Source: UBA11524 sp045591175
GTDB taxonomy: Bacteria; Bacillota; Clostridia; Christensenellales; Aristaeellaceae
Direction: 5' to 3'
DNA: 59,388 nucleotides
Assembly: GCA_045591175.1 (NCBI GenBank)
Contig: JAZNSI010000001.1
Span: 1 to 59,388 of the forward strand
Position numbers and translations under genes: made by a program. The notes below the pieces were generated by a model. It made no database searches, was not told the origin of the DNA, and saw only the letters and a program-made list of their open reading frames with translations. Positions 51,866 to 59,388 of the stretch are shown here, one piece after another; position 1 is the first letter of the stretch, and each line of letters starts with the position of its first letter.

Positions 51866-53569
51866 ATGATCATATCCATGCGGATGCATAACATTGCCCT
51901 CATCGAGGACCTGACGCTGGAATTCGGCGACGGTCTGCACGTCATGACCGGCGAAACCGGCGCCGGCAAGTCCATTGTGGTGGACGCGGTGAACCTTGTT
52001 CTTGGCGGACGTGCGGATCGCGACCTGATCCGCACCGGCACTGAGAAGGCATGGGTGGAAGCCGTTTTTGATGCTGCGGGCAGCAGGGAAGTGGCAGAAT
52101 GGGCTGAAGGTCAGTCCCTGGAGGACTATGACGGCACCGTCACCCTGTACCGCGAGATCACCCGCACCGGACGCAACCTGTGCCGCGTTTGCGGTGTGGT
52201 CATGCCAGTCAGCCAGCTCAAGGAAGTCGCCGCGCTGCTGATGGACGTTCACGGGCAGCATGAGGGGCAGTTCCTGATGAATTCACAGTTCCATCTGCTC
52301 TTCCTGGATGCTGCGGGCGGGGAGGATTACCAGGAACTGCTTGGCCGGGTTGACGCGGCCTATCAGGCGTTCATCGTCAACCACCGGCAGTATGGGCGAC
52401 TCGTGCGGGAGAACGAAAAGAAAGAATACCGCATGGAGTCACTGAAAAAGTCACTGGAAGAGCTGAAAAAGGCGAAGCTAAAGCCCGGAGAGGAAGAGAG
52501 CCTGACTGCAGAGAAGGAACGCTTCCGCCACAGCGAGAAGATCGCCACAGCTGTGCAGACGGCTCATCAGGCGATTTCCGCCAGCGACGACAATGAATCC
52601 GTGCTTACCCGCGTCAAGGAAGCCATGAATGCACTTCGCGGGCTGGCGAACCTGGGCGAACCCTATGAATCCCTGGCGCAACGGTGCGAGTCTTCCTATT
52701 ATGAGCTGGAGGAATTGGGGTACGAGCTCAGTGCGCTGGCGGAGAGCGATGAATTCGACCCGGTCCGCGCCGAGTTTGTTGAGACGCGGCTGGATCTCAT
52801 TCGTCGCCTGGAGCGCAAGTACGGCGATACCATTCCGGAGATCCTTGCAGAGCAGGAAAGGATGCAGGAGGAGTATGACAACTATGCATCCATGGATCAG
52901 CAGTTGGCCACCATGGGCGCGGAGCATAAGCGTCTGCTGCTGGCGTACCGCAGCCTGGCAAGAGAACTGACGGCTGCCCGTCACACCCTGGCAGAAGCCT
53001 TCGAAAAGAACATGATGACCCAGCTCAAGGATCTTGGCATGGGCAGCACCGTGTTCAAGGTTAGCTTCGCGCAGCGTCCGGAAGGCAAGGTGCTTATGCC
53101 GCAATCAGTGGGCGATGACGTGATCGAATTCATGATCTCGCCCAATCCCGGCGAGCCCTTGAAGGCGCTGTCCAAAATCGCATCCGGCGGCGAACTCAGC
53201 CGATTGATGCTGGCCATCAAGAGCCTGGAGGCCGAAAAGGGCGGCGTCGGCACGATGGTGTTCGACGAGATCGACACGGGCATTTCCGGAAGGATGGCTC
53301 AGGTCGTGGCGGAGAAGATGAACATCATCGCCCGCAATCGTCAGGTGATCTGCGTGACCCATCTTCCTCAAATCGCAGCGATGGCCGCCCATCAGTTCCT
53401 GGTGGAAAAGCGGGTGGAAGGGGAGCGCACGAACACTTCTGTGCGCTGCCTGACAGAAGAAGAACGCATCGGCGAGGTGGCACGTATGCTGGGCGGCGCT
53501 GACGGCAGCGAGGATTCGGCCCGCAGCCATGCAGCACATATGCTTGAAGTGGCCCGCCAGCAGCGATGA
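51866..53569 (+). CDS. recN: DNA repair protein RecN
   Basis: An SMC-like ATPase of double-strand break repair. The 567 residues show the P-loop TGETGAGKSIVVDAVNLVLG, long coiled-coil arms (about 160-380) and the ABC-type C-terminal half with ALSKIASGGELSRLMLAIKS (signature) and FDEIDTGISGR (Walker B). Start 51866 has AAGGAGC upstream. Last gene of the long run. Confidence 0.96.
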   Translation: MIISMRMHNIALIEDLTLEFGDGLHVMTGETGAGKSIVVDAVNLVLGGRADRDLIRTGTEKAWVEAVFDAAGSREVAEWAEGQSLEDYDGTVTLYREITRTGRNLCRVCGVVMPVSQLKEVAALLMDVHGQHEGQFLMNSQFHLLFLDAAGGEDYQELLGRVDAAYQAFIVNHRQYGRLVRENEKKEYRMESLKKSLEELKKAKLKPGEEESLTAEKERFRHSEKIATAVQTAHQAISASDDNESVLTRVKEAMNALRGLANLGEPYESLAQRCESSYYELEELGYELSALAESDEFDPVRAEFVETRLDLIRRLERKYGDTIPEILAEQERMQEEYDNYASMDQQLATMGAEHKRLLLAYRSLARELTAARHTLAEAFEKNMMTQLKDLGMGSTVFKVSFAQRPEGKVLMPQSVGDDVIEFMISPNPGEPLKALSKIASGGELSRLMLAIKSLEAEKGGVGTMVFDEIDTGISGRMAQVVAEKMNIIARNRQVICVTHLPQIAAMAAHQFLVEKRVEGERTNTSVRCLTEEERIGEVARMLGGADGSEDSARSHAAHMLEVARQQR

Positions 53570-53627
53570 ACAGGGCGTGACTGGGTGTACAGCGAAAAAT
53601 TTCTTGCGATTTTTTCGCAAGTATGTC

Positions 53628-53656
53628 TGTACGAACTGCACGGTATATGGTATAAT
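53628..53656 (+). promoter_or_regulatory. Promoter of the rnf operon
   Basis: TATAAT (53651-53656) preceded by TGG, an extended -10 form, with weak TGTACG (53628-53633) 17 bases upstream. The hairpin at 53603-53621 (CTTGCGA/TCGCAAG) lies just upstream of the -35 box and could be a binding site or the end of the recN message. Confidence 0.6.
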
Positions 53657-53725
53657 CACTATGTATGTAAAAAGGGGGACTGCGCGTTGCAGGCCCTATA
53701 TGATATGGAAGGGGGACCTCCATCC

Positions 53726-55084
53726 GTGTTTGGCAAGAAAATGTTTCCCGGCGGCATGCATCCGCATGAGGGCGTGAATGGCAAGTCCGTCAACAGCGGC
53801 AACGCCATCTGCGAGCTGCCTGCGCCTCAGCGCGTGATCATTCCGCTCAGTCAGCATATTGGCGCTCCTGCCGCTGCGCTGGTCAAGAAGGGCGACAGCG
53901 TCCTGATGGGCCAGAAGATCGGCGAGGCTGGCGGTTTCGTGTCTGCGCACGTGCATTCCTCTGTTTCCGGCAAGGTTGTCGGCATTGAGAATGTGGAAGT
54001 GGCCAGCGGTGCGGTCGTGCCTGCCGTTGTGATCGAGAATGACTTCCAGGATACCTGGTGCGAACTGCATCCCAGCGATCATCCTGAAACCATGACAGCG
54101 GCTGAACTGCAGGTCATCATCCGCGATGCTGGCATTGTCGGCCTTGGCGGCGCGACCTTCCCGACCTCCGTGAAGCTGACGCCCGCAGGAGGCAAGACCA
54201 TCGAGAAACTGATCATCAACGGCGCTGAATGTGAGCCTTACCTGACCGCTGACCACCGCTTGATGCTGGAGAAGGCTGCCGAGATCATCGACGGCATCCA
54301 TCTGGTTATGCTGGCGATGGACATCCGCGAGGCCATCATCGGCGTGGAAGACAACAAGATGGATGCCATTCAGGCGCTGCTGGCAGCTTCCACAGGCGTT
54401 GAGGGCATCAAGGTACAGGCGCTGCCTGTGATGTACCCCCAGGGCGGTGAAAAGCAGCTGGTTTATGCGACCACTCGCCGCAAGGTGCCCACCGGCGGTC
54501 TGCCGCTGGATGTGGGCTGCGTGGTCTGCAATGTAGGTACCGTGTACGCCATTCAGCAGGCGATCCGCGAGGGCAAGCCGCTGATCCAGCGTGTTGCCAC
54601 CATGGGCGGCCTGGTCAACAATCCTGGCAACTTCCTCTTCCGCATCGGCACGACGGTGGAGAATCTGATCGACGCTTGCGGCGGTCTGCAGCCTGACGTG
54701 GTCAAGCTAATCTCCGGCGGCCCCATGATGGGCAATGCGCTGCCCCATGCGAAGATCCCCATGACCAAGGGTACCTCCGGCATCCTGGCGCTGGGCAAGG
54801 AAGCGGCGGAGAAGCCCGAGAATCCCTGCATCAACTGCGGCCGCTGCGTCAGCGCCTGCCCGATGCGTCTGGCGCCCACCAAGCTGGACCTGCTGGTCCG
54901 CACGGGCAATTATGAGGATGCAGAGAAGCAGGGCGTTATGAACTGCATGGAATGCGGTGCTTGCACCTTTGCCTGTCCCGCCAAGCGCCTGCTGACCCAG
55001 TCCTGCCGGACTGGCAAGCGCATCATCAACGCCAACAAGAAGGCAGCTGCTGCCAAGGCTGCTGCAGAAGCACCCAAGAAGTAA
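53726..55084 (+). CDS. rnfC: Rnf electron transport complex subunit C
   Basis: Cytoplasmic subunit of the Na+- or H+-pumping ferredoxin:NAD oxidoreductase; it binds NADH and FMN and carries iron-sulfur clusters. The 452 residues have the FPGGMHPHEG start, the GLGGATFPTSVKL and GAECEPYLTADHRLM segments of the NADH-binding domain, and two four-cysteine sites, CINCGRCVSACPMRL and CMECGACTFACPAKRL. The GTG at 53726 is chosen because GGAAGGGGGA lies 9 bases upstream and the resulting N-terminus fits RnfC. The C-terminus is Lys/Ala-rich. First gene of rnfCDEAB. Confidence 0.95.
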   Translation: MFGKKMFPGGMHPHEGVNGKSVNSGNAICELPAPQRVIIPLSQHIGAPAAALVKKGDSVLMGQKIGEAGGFVSAHVHSSVSGKVVGIENVEVASGAVVPAVVIENDFQDTWCELHPSDHPETMTAAELQVIIRDAGIVGLGGATFPTSVKLTPAGGKTIEKLIINGAECEPYLTADHRLMLEKAAEIIDGIHLVMLAMDIREAIIGVEDNKMDAIQALLAASTGVEGIKVQALPVMYPQGGEKQLVYATTRRKVPTGGLPLDVGCVVCNVGTVYAIQQAIREGKPLIQRVATMGGLVNNPGNFLFRIGTTVENLIDACGGLQPDVVKLISGGPMMGNALPHAKIPMTKGTSGILALGKEAAEKPENPCINCGRCVSACPMRLAPTKLDLLVRTGNYEDAEKQGVMNCMECGACTFACPAKRLLTQSCRTGKRIINANKKAAAAKAAAEAPKK

Positions 55085-55106
55085 GAAAGGGGAGTGACAT
55101 CCTACC

Positions 55107-56063
55107 ATGTCCAACTTTGCTGTTACCTCCTCTCCGCATCTGCGGGATAAAGCCACCTCGCAGCGGATCATGCAGGAGGTTTGCCTGGCGCTGGCCCCTG
55201 CCGGCATTGCAGGCATCATCCTCTACGGCTTTAACGCTGCGCTGCTGATCGCCATTTGCGTGGCAAGCTGTGTACTCAGCGAGTTCGTGTGGCAGAAGGC
55301 GACCCGTCAGCAGGTGACCATCGCTGACTGGAGCGCCGTCGTCACCGGCCTGCTGCTGGCCTACAACCTGCCCTCCAGCGCACCTTGGTGGATCGCGGTG
55401 GTTGGTTCTGTGATCGCCATCATCCTGGTCAAGCAGATGTTCGGCGGCATTGGCTCCAATTTCATGAATCCTGCGCTGACGGCCCGTGCAGTGCTGTTCC
55501 TGAGCTGGAGCACCATCATGGCCTCCTATCCCACGTCTAATCTGCCTGACGCCGTGACCGGCGCAACGCCCCTGAACGCGCTGAAGAATGTGATCGACGG
55601 CAAGGCGGAGATGGCCGGCCTCAAGTTCGACCTGATCGACCTGCTGCTGGGCAACCACGGCGGCGTCCTGGGCGAGACCTGCGCGATCGCCATCATCCTG
55701 GGCGGCGTGTATCTGCTCATCCGCGGCATTGCGGACTGGCGCATTCCCCTCAGCTTCATGGCGACTGTGTTTGTGTGCTTCCTGTTCAAGGGCGGCCCCG
55801 AAATGGCGCTGTACCAGCTGCTTTCCGGCGGTCTGCTGCTGGGCGCGTTCTTCATGGCGACCGACTATGCCACAAGTCCCATCACCGGTACAGGCCGCGT
55901 GATCTTCGGCATCGGCTGCGGCCTGTTCCTGTTCCTGATCCGCGTGTTTACCAAGTCGGCCGAGGGCTGCTCCTTCGCCATTCTGTTCATGAATGTGCTC
56001 ACGCCCATGATCGACCGTTTCACCATGCCGCGTCCGTTTGGGGAGGTGAAGAAGCATGGCTAA
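55107..56063 (+). CDS. rnfD: Rnf electron transport complex subunit D
   Basis: Integral membrane subunit of the NqrB/RnfD family that carries a covalently bound FMN. The 318 residues form about ten membrane segments. The FMN attachment motif is TGAT at residues 151-154 (Thr154), in NLPDAVTGATPLNALK, so the site is intact. SNFMNPALTARAVLF and TDYATSPITGTGR are further conserved parts. It ends 8 bases inside rnfE; in most Rnf operons rnfG would come next. Confidence 0.95.
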   Translation: MSNFAVTSSPHLRDKATSQRIMQEVCLALAPAGIAGIILYGFNAALLIAICVASCVLSEFVWQKATRQQVTIADWSAVVTGLLLAYNLPSSAPWWIAVVGSVIAIILVKQMFGGIGSNFMNPALTARAVLFLSWSTIMASYPTSNLPDAVTGATPLNALKNVIDGKAEMAGLKFDLIDLLLGNHGGVLGETCAIAIILGGVYLLIRGIADWRIPLSFMATVFVCFLFKGGPEMALYQLLSGGLLLGAFFMATDYATSPITGTGRVIFGIGCGLFLFLIRVFTKSAEGCSFAILFMNVLTPMIDRFTMPRPFGEVKKHG

Positions 56064-56688
56064 GAAGCAGAATTTCCTCAGCGTCTTCCTCAATGGCTTG
56101 ATCACCGAGAACCCCACCTTCGTGCTGATGCTGGGCATGTGCCCCACCGTCGGCGTGACCACAGCGGGCTCCTCCGGCCTGGGCATGGGCCTGGCGACCA
56201 CGGCGGTGCTGGTGTGCTCTAACCTGTTTATCAGCCTGCTGCGCAACTTCATCCCCGAAAAGGTTCGTATCCCTTCCTTCATCGTCATTATCGCGTCCTT
56301 CGTTACGATCGTTGACCTGTTCCTGCAGGCTTTCCTGCCGGATCTGTCCGCAGCGCTGGGTTCCTTCGTTGCTCTGATCGTGGTGAATTGCATTGTCTTC
56401 GCCCGTGCGGAAGCCTTCGCGTTCAAGAACACCCCCGTGCTGTCCATTGCGGACGGCCTGGGCATGGGCCTGGGCTTCACAGGCGCGATCACCATCCTTG
56501 CTGTTATCCGCGAAGTGATCGGTAACGGCACATGCTTCGGCATGTCTGTGATGCCTGCCGGCTATCAGCCCATGGCCATCATGGTGAGCCCTGCTGGCGG
56601 CTTTATTGCGCTGGGCCTGCTGCTGATCGTTGTCAATGCTATCCGTAAGCTTGCGGCGAAGAAATCTGTCAGGAAGGAGGCTGCCTGA
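56056..56688 (+). CDS. rnfE: Rnf electron transport complex subunit E
   Basis: Membrane subunit of about six helices, paired with RnfA. The 210 residues contain NPTFVLMLGMCPTVGVTT and VNCIVFARAEAFAFKNT; the two cysteines match those that, with RnfA, hold the membrane [2Fe-2S] cluster. GGGAGG ribosome site lies in the end of rnfD. The stop overlaps the rnfA start (TGATG). Confidence 0.94.
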   Translation: MAKKQNFLSVFLNGLITENPTFVLMLGMCPTVGVTTAGSSGLGMGLATTAVLVCSNLFISLLRNFIPEKVRIPSFIVIIASFVTIVDLFLQAFLPDLSAALGSFVALIVVNCIVFARAEAFAFKNTPVLSIADGLGMGLGFTGAITILAVIREVIGNGTCFGMSVMPAGYQPMAIMVSPAGGFIALGLLLIVVNAIRKLAAKKSVRKEAA

Positions 56689-57266
56689 TGTCTGAGTATT
56701 TCGTGGTTCTGATCGGCTACCTGCTGATGAACAACTATGTGATGGGCAAGACCCTGGGCCTGTGCCCCTTCCTGGGTGTGTCCAAGCGTTTTGACACGGC
56801 CAAGGGCATGGGTATGGCGGTCATCTTCGTCATCACCCTGGCCTCCTTTGTTACCTGGCTGATCAACGAATACCTGCTGCTGCCCTTCGACCTGGGCTAT
56901 ATGCAGACGATCGCCTTCATTCTGGTCATCGCCGTACTGGTGCAGATTGTTGAAATGGCGCTGAAGAAGCTGCTTCCCGTGCTGTACCAGGCGTTGGGCG
57001 TGTACCTGCCCCTGATCACCACCAACTGCGTGGTGCTGGGCGTTACGCTGGATAACGCCAATGCCGGCACGGATCTGCTGATGAGCACCTTCAGCGGCTT
57101 CGCTGCTGCGGTGGGCTTCACCTTCGCGCTGCTGCTGTTTGCCTGCATCCGCGAAAAGCTGGCGCTTTCCAAGATGCCCAAGTGGATGGATGGTTTCCCC
57201 GGTGCGCTGATCGCAGCCGGTTTGATGGCCATTGCGTTCCAGGGCTTCGCGGGCCTGAGCTTCTAA
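56688..57266 (+). CDS. rnfA: Rnf electron transport complex subunit A
   Basis: Membrane subunit homologous to RnfE in inverted topology. The 192 residues contain NNYVMGKTLGLCPFLGVSK and LITTNCVVLGVTLDNA with the two conserved cysteines of the shared cluster. About six membrane segments. Start codon overlaps the rnfE stop by one base. Confidence 0.95.
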   Translation: MSEYFVVLIGYLLMNNYVMGKTLGLCPFLGVSKRFDTAKGMGMAVIFVITLASFVTWLINEYLLLPFDLGYMQTIAFILVIAVLVQIVEMALKKLLPVLYQALGVYLPLITTNCVVLGVTLDNANAGTDLLMSTFSGFAAAVGFTFALLLFACIREKLALSKMPKWMDGFPGALIAAGLMAIAFQGFAGLSF

Positions 57267-57284
57267 GAAAGGGGAGTAGCACAT

Positions 57285-58316
57285 ATGGAAATCATCATTG
57301 CTGCCCTCGTTCTGGGCGTTATGGGCCTGGTGTTTGGCCTTGTGCTGACCGCTACGTCCAAGATCTTTGCTGTTCCCTCCGATCCTCGTCGTGATGCTGT
57401 GCGCGACGTGCTGCCCGGCGCTAATTGCGGCGGCTGCGGCTATCCTGGCTGCGACGGCTGTGCGGACGCCATTGCTGCCGGGAATGCGCCGGTGGATGCC
57501 TGTCCCGTGTGTACTGCTGAGGCGAAGGCCAAGATTGCTGAGATCATGGGCCTGGAGGCTCCTGATGCCTCCAACCGCAAGATCGCCCGCGTGCTTTGCC
57601 AGGGCGACTGTGAGTCTGCCAAGCAGAAGTTCGAATACCAGGGTATTCAGGACTGCAATGCTGCCTGCACCGTGGGCGACGGCTATAAGTCCTGCAAGTT
57701 TGCCTGCCTGGGTCTGGGCACCTGTGTGAAGGTTTGCCCCTTTGACGCGATCCACATTGATCCCGTCAAGAAGCTGCCTGTGGTTGATGAAGAGAAGTGT
57801 GCTGCCTGCGGCAAGTGCGTCGCTGCCTGCCCCAAGCATGTACTGGAGTTGGCCTCTGTGAACAACGAGGTCGCCCTCCTGTGCCGCAACACGGATAAGC
57901 TCAAGGCCGTGATGGATGTGTGCAAGACTGGCTGCATCGGCTGCCAGAAGTGCGCCAAGGCCTGCAAGTTCGAGGCCATCACCATGGTCAACAACCTGCC
58001 CGTGATCGACTACGACAAGTGCCGCGGCTGCCGTATGTGTGCCGAAGCTTGTCCTACTGGCGCTATCGCGGCTTTGAAGCCTCGTCAGGTGGCCGAGATC
58101 GACCAGAATGGCTGCATCGGCTGCACCATCTGCGCAAAGAATTGCCAGTTCGGCGCTATCGAAGGCTCTCTCAAGCAGCCTCACAAGGTGAATGCTGCCT
58201 GCACTGGCTGCGGTGTATGCGCGACTAAGTGCCCCAAGAAGGTCATCACCTTGAAGGAAGCCACCGAACCCCGCGACCCCAAGGCCGCAGTGGTGAAGGA
58301 CGCTCCTCAGGCGTAA
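57285..58316 (+). CDS. rnfB: Rnf electron transport complex subunit B, poly-ferredoxin form
   Basis: Takes electrons from reduced ferredoxin. The 343 residues start with one membrane helix (about 1-28), then the Cys48-x2-Cys51-x4-Cys56-x16-Cys73 cluster site of RnfB. Six further four-cysteine sites follow at 137-151, 172-182, 217-227, 246-256, 277-287 and 306-316, making seven possible [4Fe-4S] sites. This long form is typical of Clostridia; the proteobacterial RnfB is shorter. All cysteines of the motifs are present. Last gene of the operon, followed by a strong terminator. Confidence 0.95.
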   Translation: MEIIIAALVLGVMGLVFGLVLTATSKIFAVPSDPRRDAVRDVLPGANCGGCGYPGCDGCADAIAAGNAPVDACPVCTAEAKAKIAEIMGLEAPDASNRKIARVLCQGDCESAKQKFEYQGIQDCNAACTVGDGYKSCKFACLGLGTCVKVCPFDAIHIDPVKKLPVVDEEKCAACGKCVAACPKHVLELASVNNEVALLCRNTDKLKAVMDVCKTGCIGCQKCAKACKFEAITMVNNLPVIDYDKCRGCRMCAEACPTGAIAALKPRQVAEIDQNGCIGCTICAKNCQFGAIEGSLKQPHKVNAACTGCGVCATKCPKKVITLKEATEPRDPKAAVVKDAPQA

Positions 58317-58323
58317 TCAACGA

Positions 58324-58353
58324 CTGCTCCTGCTGTAGGCAGGGGCAGTTTTT
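58324..58353 (+). terminator. Rho-independent terminator of the rnf operon
   Basis: CTGCTCCTGC (58324-58333) pairs with GCAGGGGCAG (58339-58348, with one G-T pair), followed by TTTTT. Confidence 0.9.
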
Positions 58354-58397
58354 CGATTTCATCGAATTCGAAGAGAAAGTGTGTTATGTAAGCATTA

Positions 58398-58428
58398 TCA
58401 TCAAGAAATTCCCTCAAAATCTTGATGA
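58398..58428. promoter_or_regulatory. Nine-base inverted repeat upstream of the ppdK promoter
   Basis: TCATCAAGA (58398-58406) and TCTTGATGA (58420-58428) are perfect complements 13 bases apart, 17 bases before the -35 box. The position suits an activator or a repressor that loops; no known site is recognised. Confidence 0.5.
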
Positions 58429-58445
58429 AAAGGGGAGTTGCCATC

Positions 58446-58474
58446 TTGCAAAATTTCCAAATGCATTGTATAAT
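58446..58474 (+). promoter_or_regulatory. Promoter of ppdK
   Basis: TTGCAA (58446-58451) and TATAAT (58469-58474) with 17 bases between, giving an untranslated leader of about 100 bases that contains small hairpins (for example GGAGA/TCTCC) but no riboswitch I recognise. Confidence 0.75.
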
Positions 58475-58579
58475 TAGTAGCTGTTAAAGCTGGATCAGCC
58501 AGGAGTCGGAAACGATTTCAGGCTTTTTCCTGACAATGGAGAGAAATCTCCGTGCAAATGCAGAAAAGGAGTGTTTCCC

Positions 58580-59388
58580 ATGGCGAAGAAGTTTGTCTAC
58601 CTTTTCACCGAGGGCAACGGCAGCATGCGCGAGCTGCTGGGCGGCAAGGGCGCTAACCTGGCCGAGATGACCAACATCGGTCTGCCTGTGCCCCAGGGCT
58701 TCACCATTTCCACCGAGGCCTGCACCCAGTACTACGAGGACGGCCGTCAGATCAATGCCGACATCGAGGCTGAGATCATGGCTAACGTTGCCAAGCTGGA
58801 AGAGATCACCGGCAAGAAGTTCGGTGACAAGGAGAACCCCCTGCTGGTCTCCGTTCGTTCCGGTGCCCGTGCTTCCATGCCCGGCATGATGGATACCATC
58901 CTGAACCTGGGCCTGAACGAGGAAGTCGTTGAGGTGCTCGCCGCCAAGTCCGGCAACCCCCGCTGGGCCTACGACTGCTACCGTCGTTTCATCCAGATGT
59001 ACTCCGACGTCGTCATGGAAGTCGGCAAGAAGTACTTCGAGGTCCTCATCGACGAGATGAAGGAAAAGAAGGGCGTCACCCAGGACGTTGACCTGACCGC
59101 TGACGACCTGAAGGAGCTGGCCAACCAGTTCAAGGCCGAGTACAAGTCCAAGATCGGCCAGGATTTCCCCTCCGATCCCAAGGAGCAGCTGATGGGCGCC
59201 GTCAAGGCCGTGTTCCGTTCCTGGGACAACCCCCGCGCCAACATCTACCGTCGTGAGAACGACATTCCCTACTCCTGGGGCACTGCCGTTAACGTTCAGT
59301 CCATGGCCTTCGGCAACATGGGCGACGATTGCGGCACCGGCGTTGCCTTCACCCGCGATCCCGCTACCGGCAAGCGCGGCCTGATGGG
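58580..59388 (+). CDS. ppdK: Pyruvate, phosphate dikinase (3' partial)
   Basis: Interconverts pyruvate and phosphoenolpyruvate with ATP, AMP and pyrophosphate; in anaerobes it often runs in the glycolytic direction and saves energy. The 269 visible residues are the N-terminal ATP-binding domain: KKFVYLFTEGNGSMRELLGG, GKGANLAEMTNIGLPVPQGF, LVSVRSGARASMPGMMDTIL and NVQSMAFGNMGDDCGTGVAF. These match PpdK rather than PEP synthase. The frame is still open at the right edge, where about 600 residues are missing. AAAAGGAG lies 8 bases before the ATG at 58580. Confidence 0.95.
   Translation, partial: MAKKFVYLFTEGNGSMRELLGGKGANLAEMTNIGLPVPQGFTISTEACTQYYEDGRQINADIEAEIMANVAKLEEITGKKFGDKENPLLVSVRSGARASMPGMMDTILNLGLNEEVVEVLAAKSGNPRWAYDCYRRFIQMYSDVVMEVGKKYFEVLIDEMKEKKGVTQDVDLTADDLKELANQFKAEYKSKIGQDFPSDPKEQLMGAVKAVFRSWDNPRANIYRRENDIPYSWGTAVNVQSMAFGNMGDDCGTGVAFTRDPATGKRGLM

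Noticed and set aside
53603..53621. Hairpin CTTGCGA/TCGCAAG as recN terminator
   Set aside because: The T run is in the loop and no T tract follows the stem, so it is not a convincing terminator; mentioned only as a possible site.
55026..56543. 505-codon open frame on the minus strand
   Set aside because: Antisense of rnfD and rnfE, which have all conserved residues.
1..59388. CRISPR arrays, insertion sequences, prophage, tRNA and rRNA genes
   Set aside because: No regularly spaced repeats, transposase or integrase motifs, or cloverleaf and rRNA sequences were seen on either strand.

Overview
The window is an unbroken stretch of chromosome from a fairly high-GC member of the Firmicutes, most likely an anaerobic gut Clostridia (Oscillospirales or Christensenellales-like; the rank below class is a guess). 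The evidence is AGGAGG-type ribosome sites before nearly every gene, a T-box leader, a PadR operon, the yerC-pcrA-ligA and dxs-tlyA-nadK-argR-recN gene orders, a type III glutamine synthetase, an Rnf ferredoxin:NAD oxidoreductase and pyruvate phosphate dikinase. GerQ-like and cysteine-rich coat-like proteins suggest a spore former. I see no insertion sequence, prophage, CRISPR array, tRNA or rRNA.

Layout. 1-7252: plant-polysaccharide enzymes (a GH2 glycosidase cut by the left edge and a GH39 xylosidase) with cysS and a metallo-beta-lactamase-fold hydrolase between them. 7307-9388: glutamine synthetase III on the minus strand behind a palindromic promoter. 9603-18649: yerC, pcrA, ligA, a GerQ-like gene, a site-2-type protease, scpAB, an acetyltransferase, a small metal-binding protein and a cysteine-rich protein. 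18691-24558 (minus): an OmpR-type two-component system with a UBA/DUF4342-like protein, a DUF2695 protein, a D,D-carboxypeptidase and UppP. 24763-28209: a CapD-type nucleotide-sugar dehydratase, a small membrane protein and isocitrate dehydrogenase. 28469-30267: a PadR operon with duplicated operators. 30303-33423 (minus): PNPOx-like and GNAT proteins, then KDG kinase, a small ORF and a KDPG aldolase fused to a VOC-like domain, which together make the lower part of hexuronate breakdown. 33705-37056: zinc-ribbon protein, TPM-domain protein and a RecQ helicase, followed by a 6S RNA that is easily missed (about 37167-37363). 37419-42143: methyltransferase, GNAT, a T-box-controlled metG and tatD. 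42270-53569: a long run of close-packed genes: PfkB kinase, GNAT, alpha/beta hydrolase, a membrane-anchored MurF-like ligase, a D-Ala-D-Ala ligase with a Gly-Ala-Lys tail, a membrane protein, then dxs, tlyA, nadK, argR and recN. 53726-58316: rnfC-D-E-A-B with no rnfG. 58580-59388: ppdK, cut by the right edge.

The points most worth following up are the Rnf operon without its FMN subunit RnfG, the membrane MurF/Ddl/hydrolase cluster, the 6S RNA beside recQ, the Met T-box whose T-box base does not fit the usual tRNA-Met discriminator, the KDPG aldolase-VOC fusion, and several clean palindromes lying on promoters (glnN, icd, padR, DUF4342-like gene, ppdK). All functions are read from motifs and context; no database search was run.
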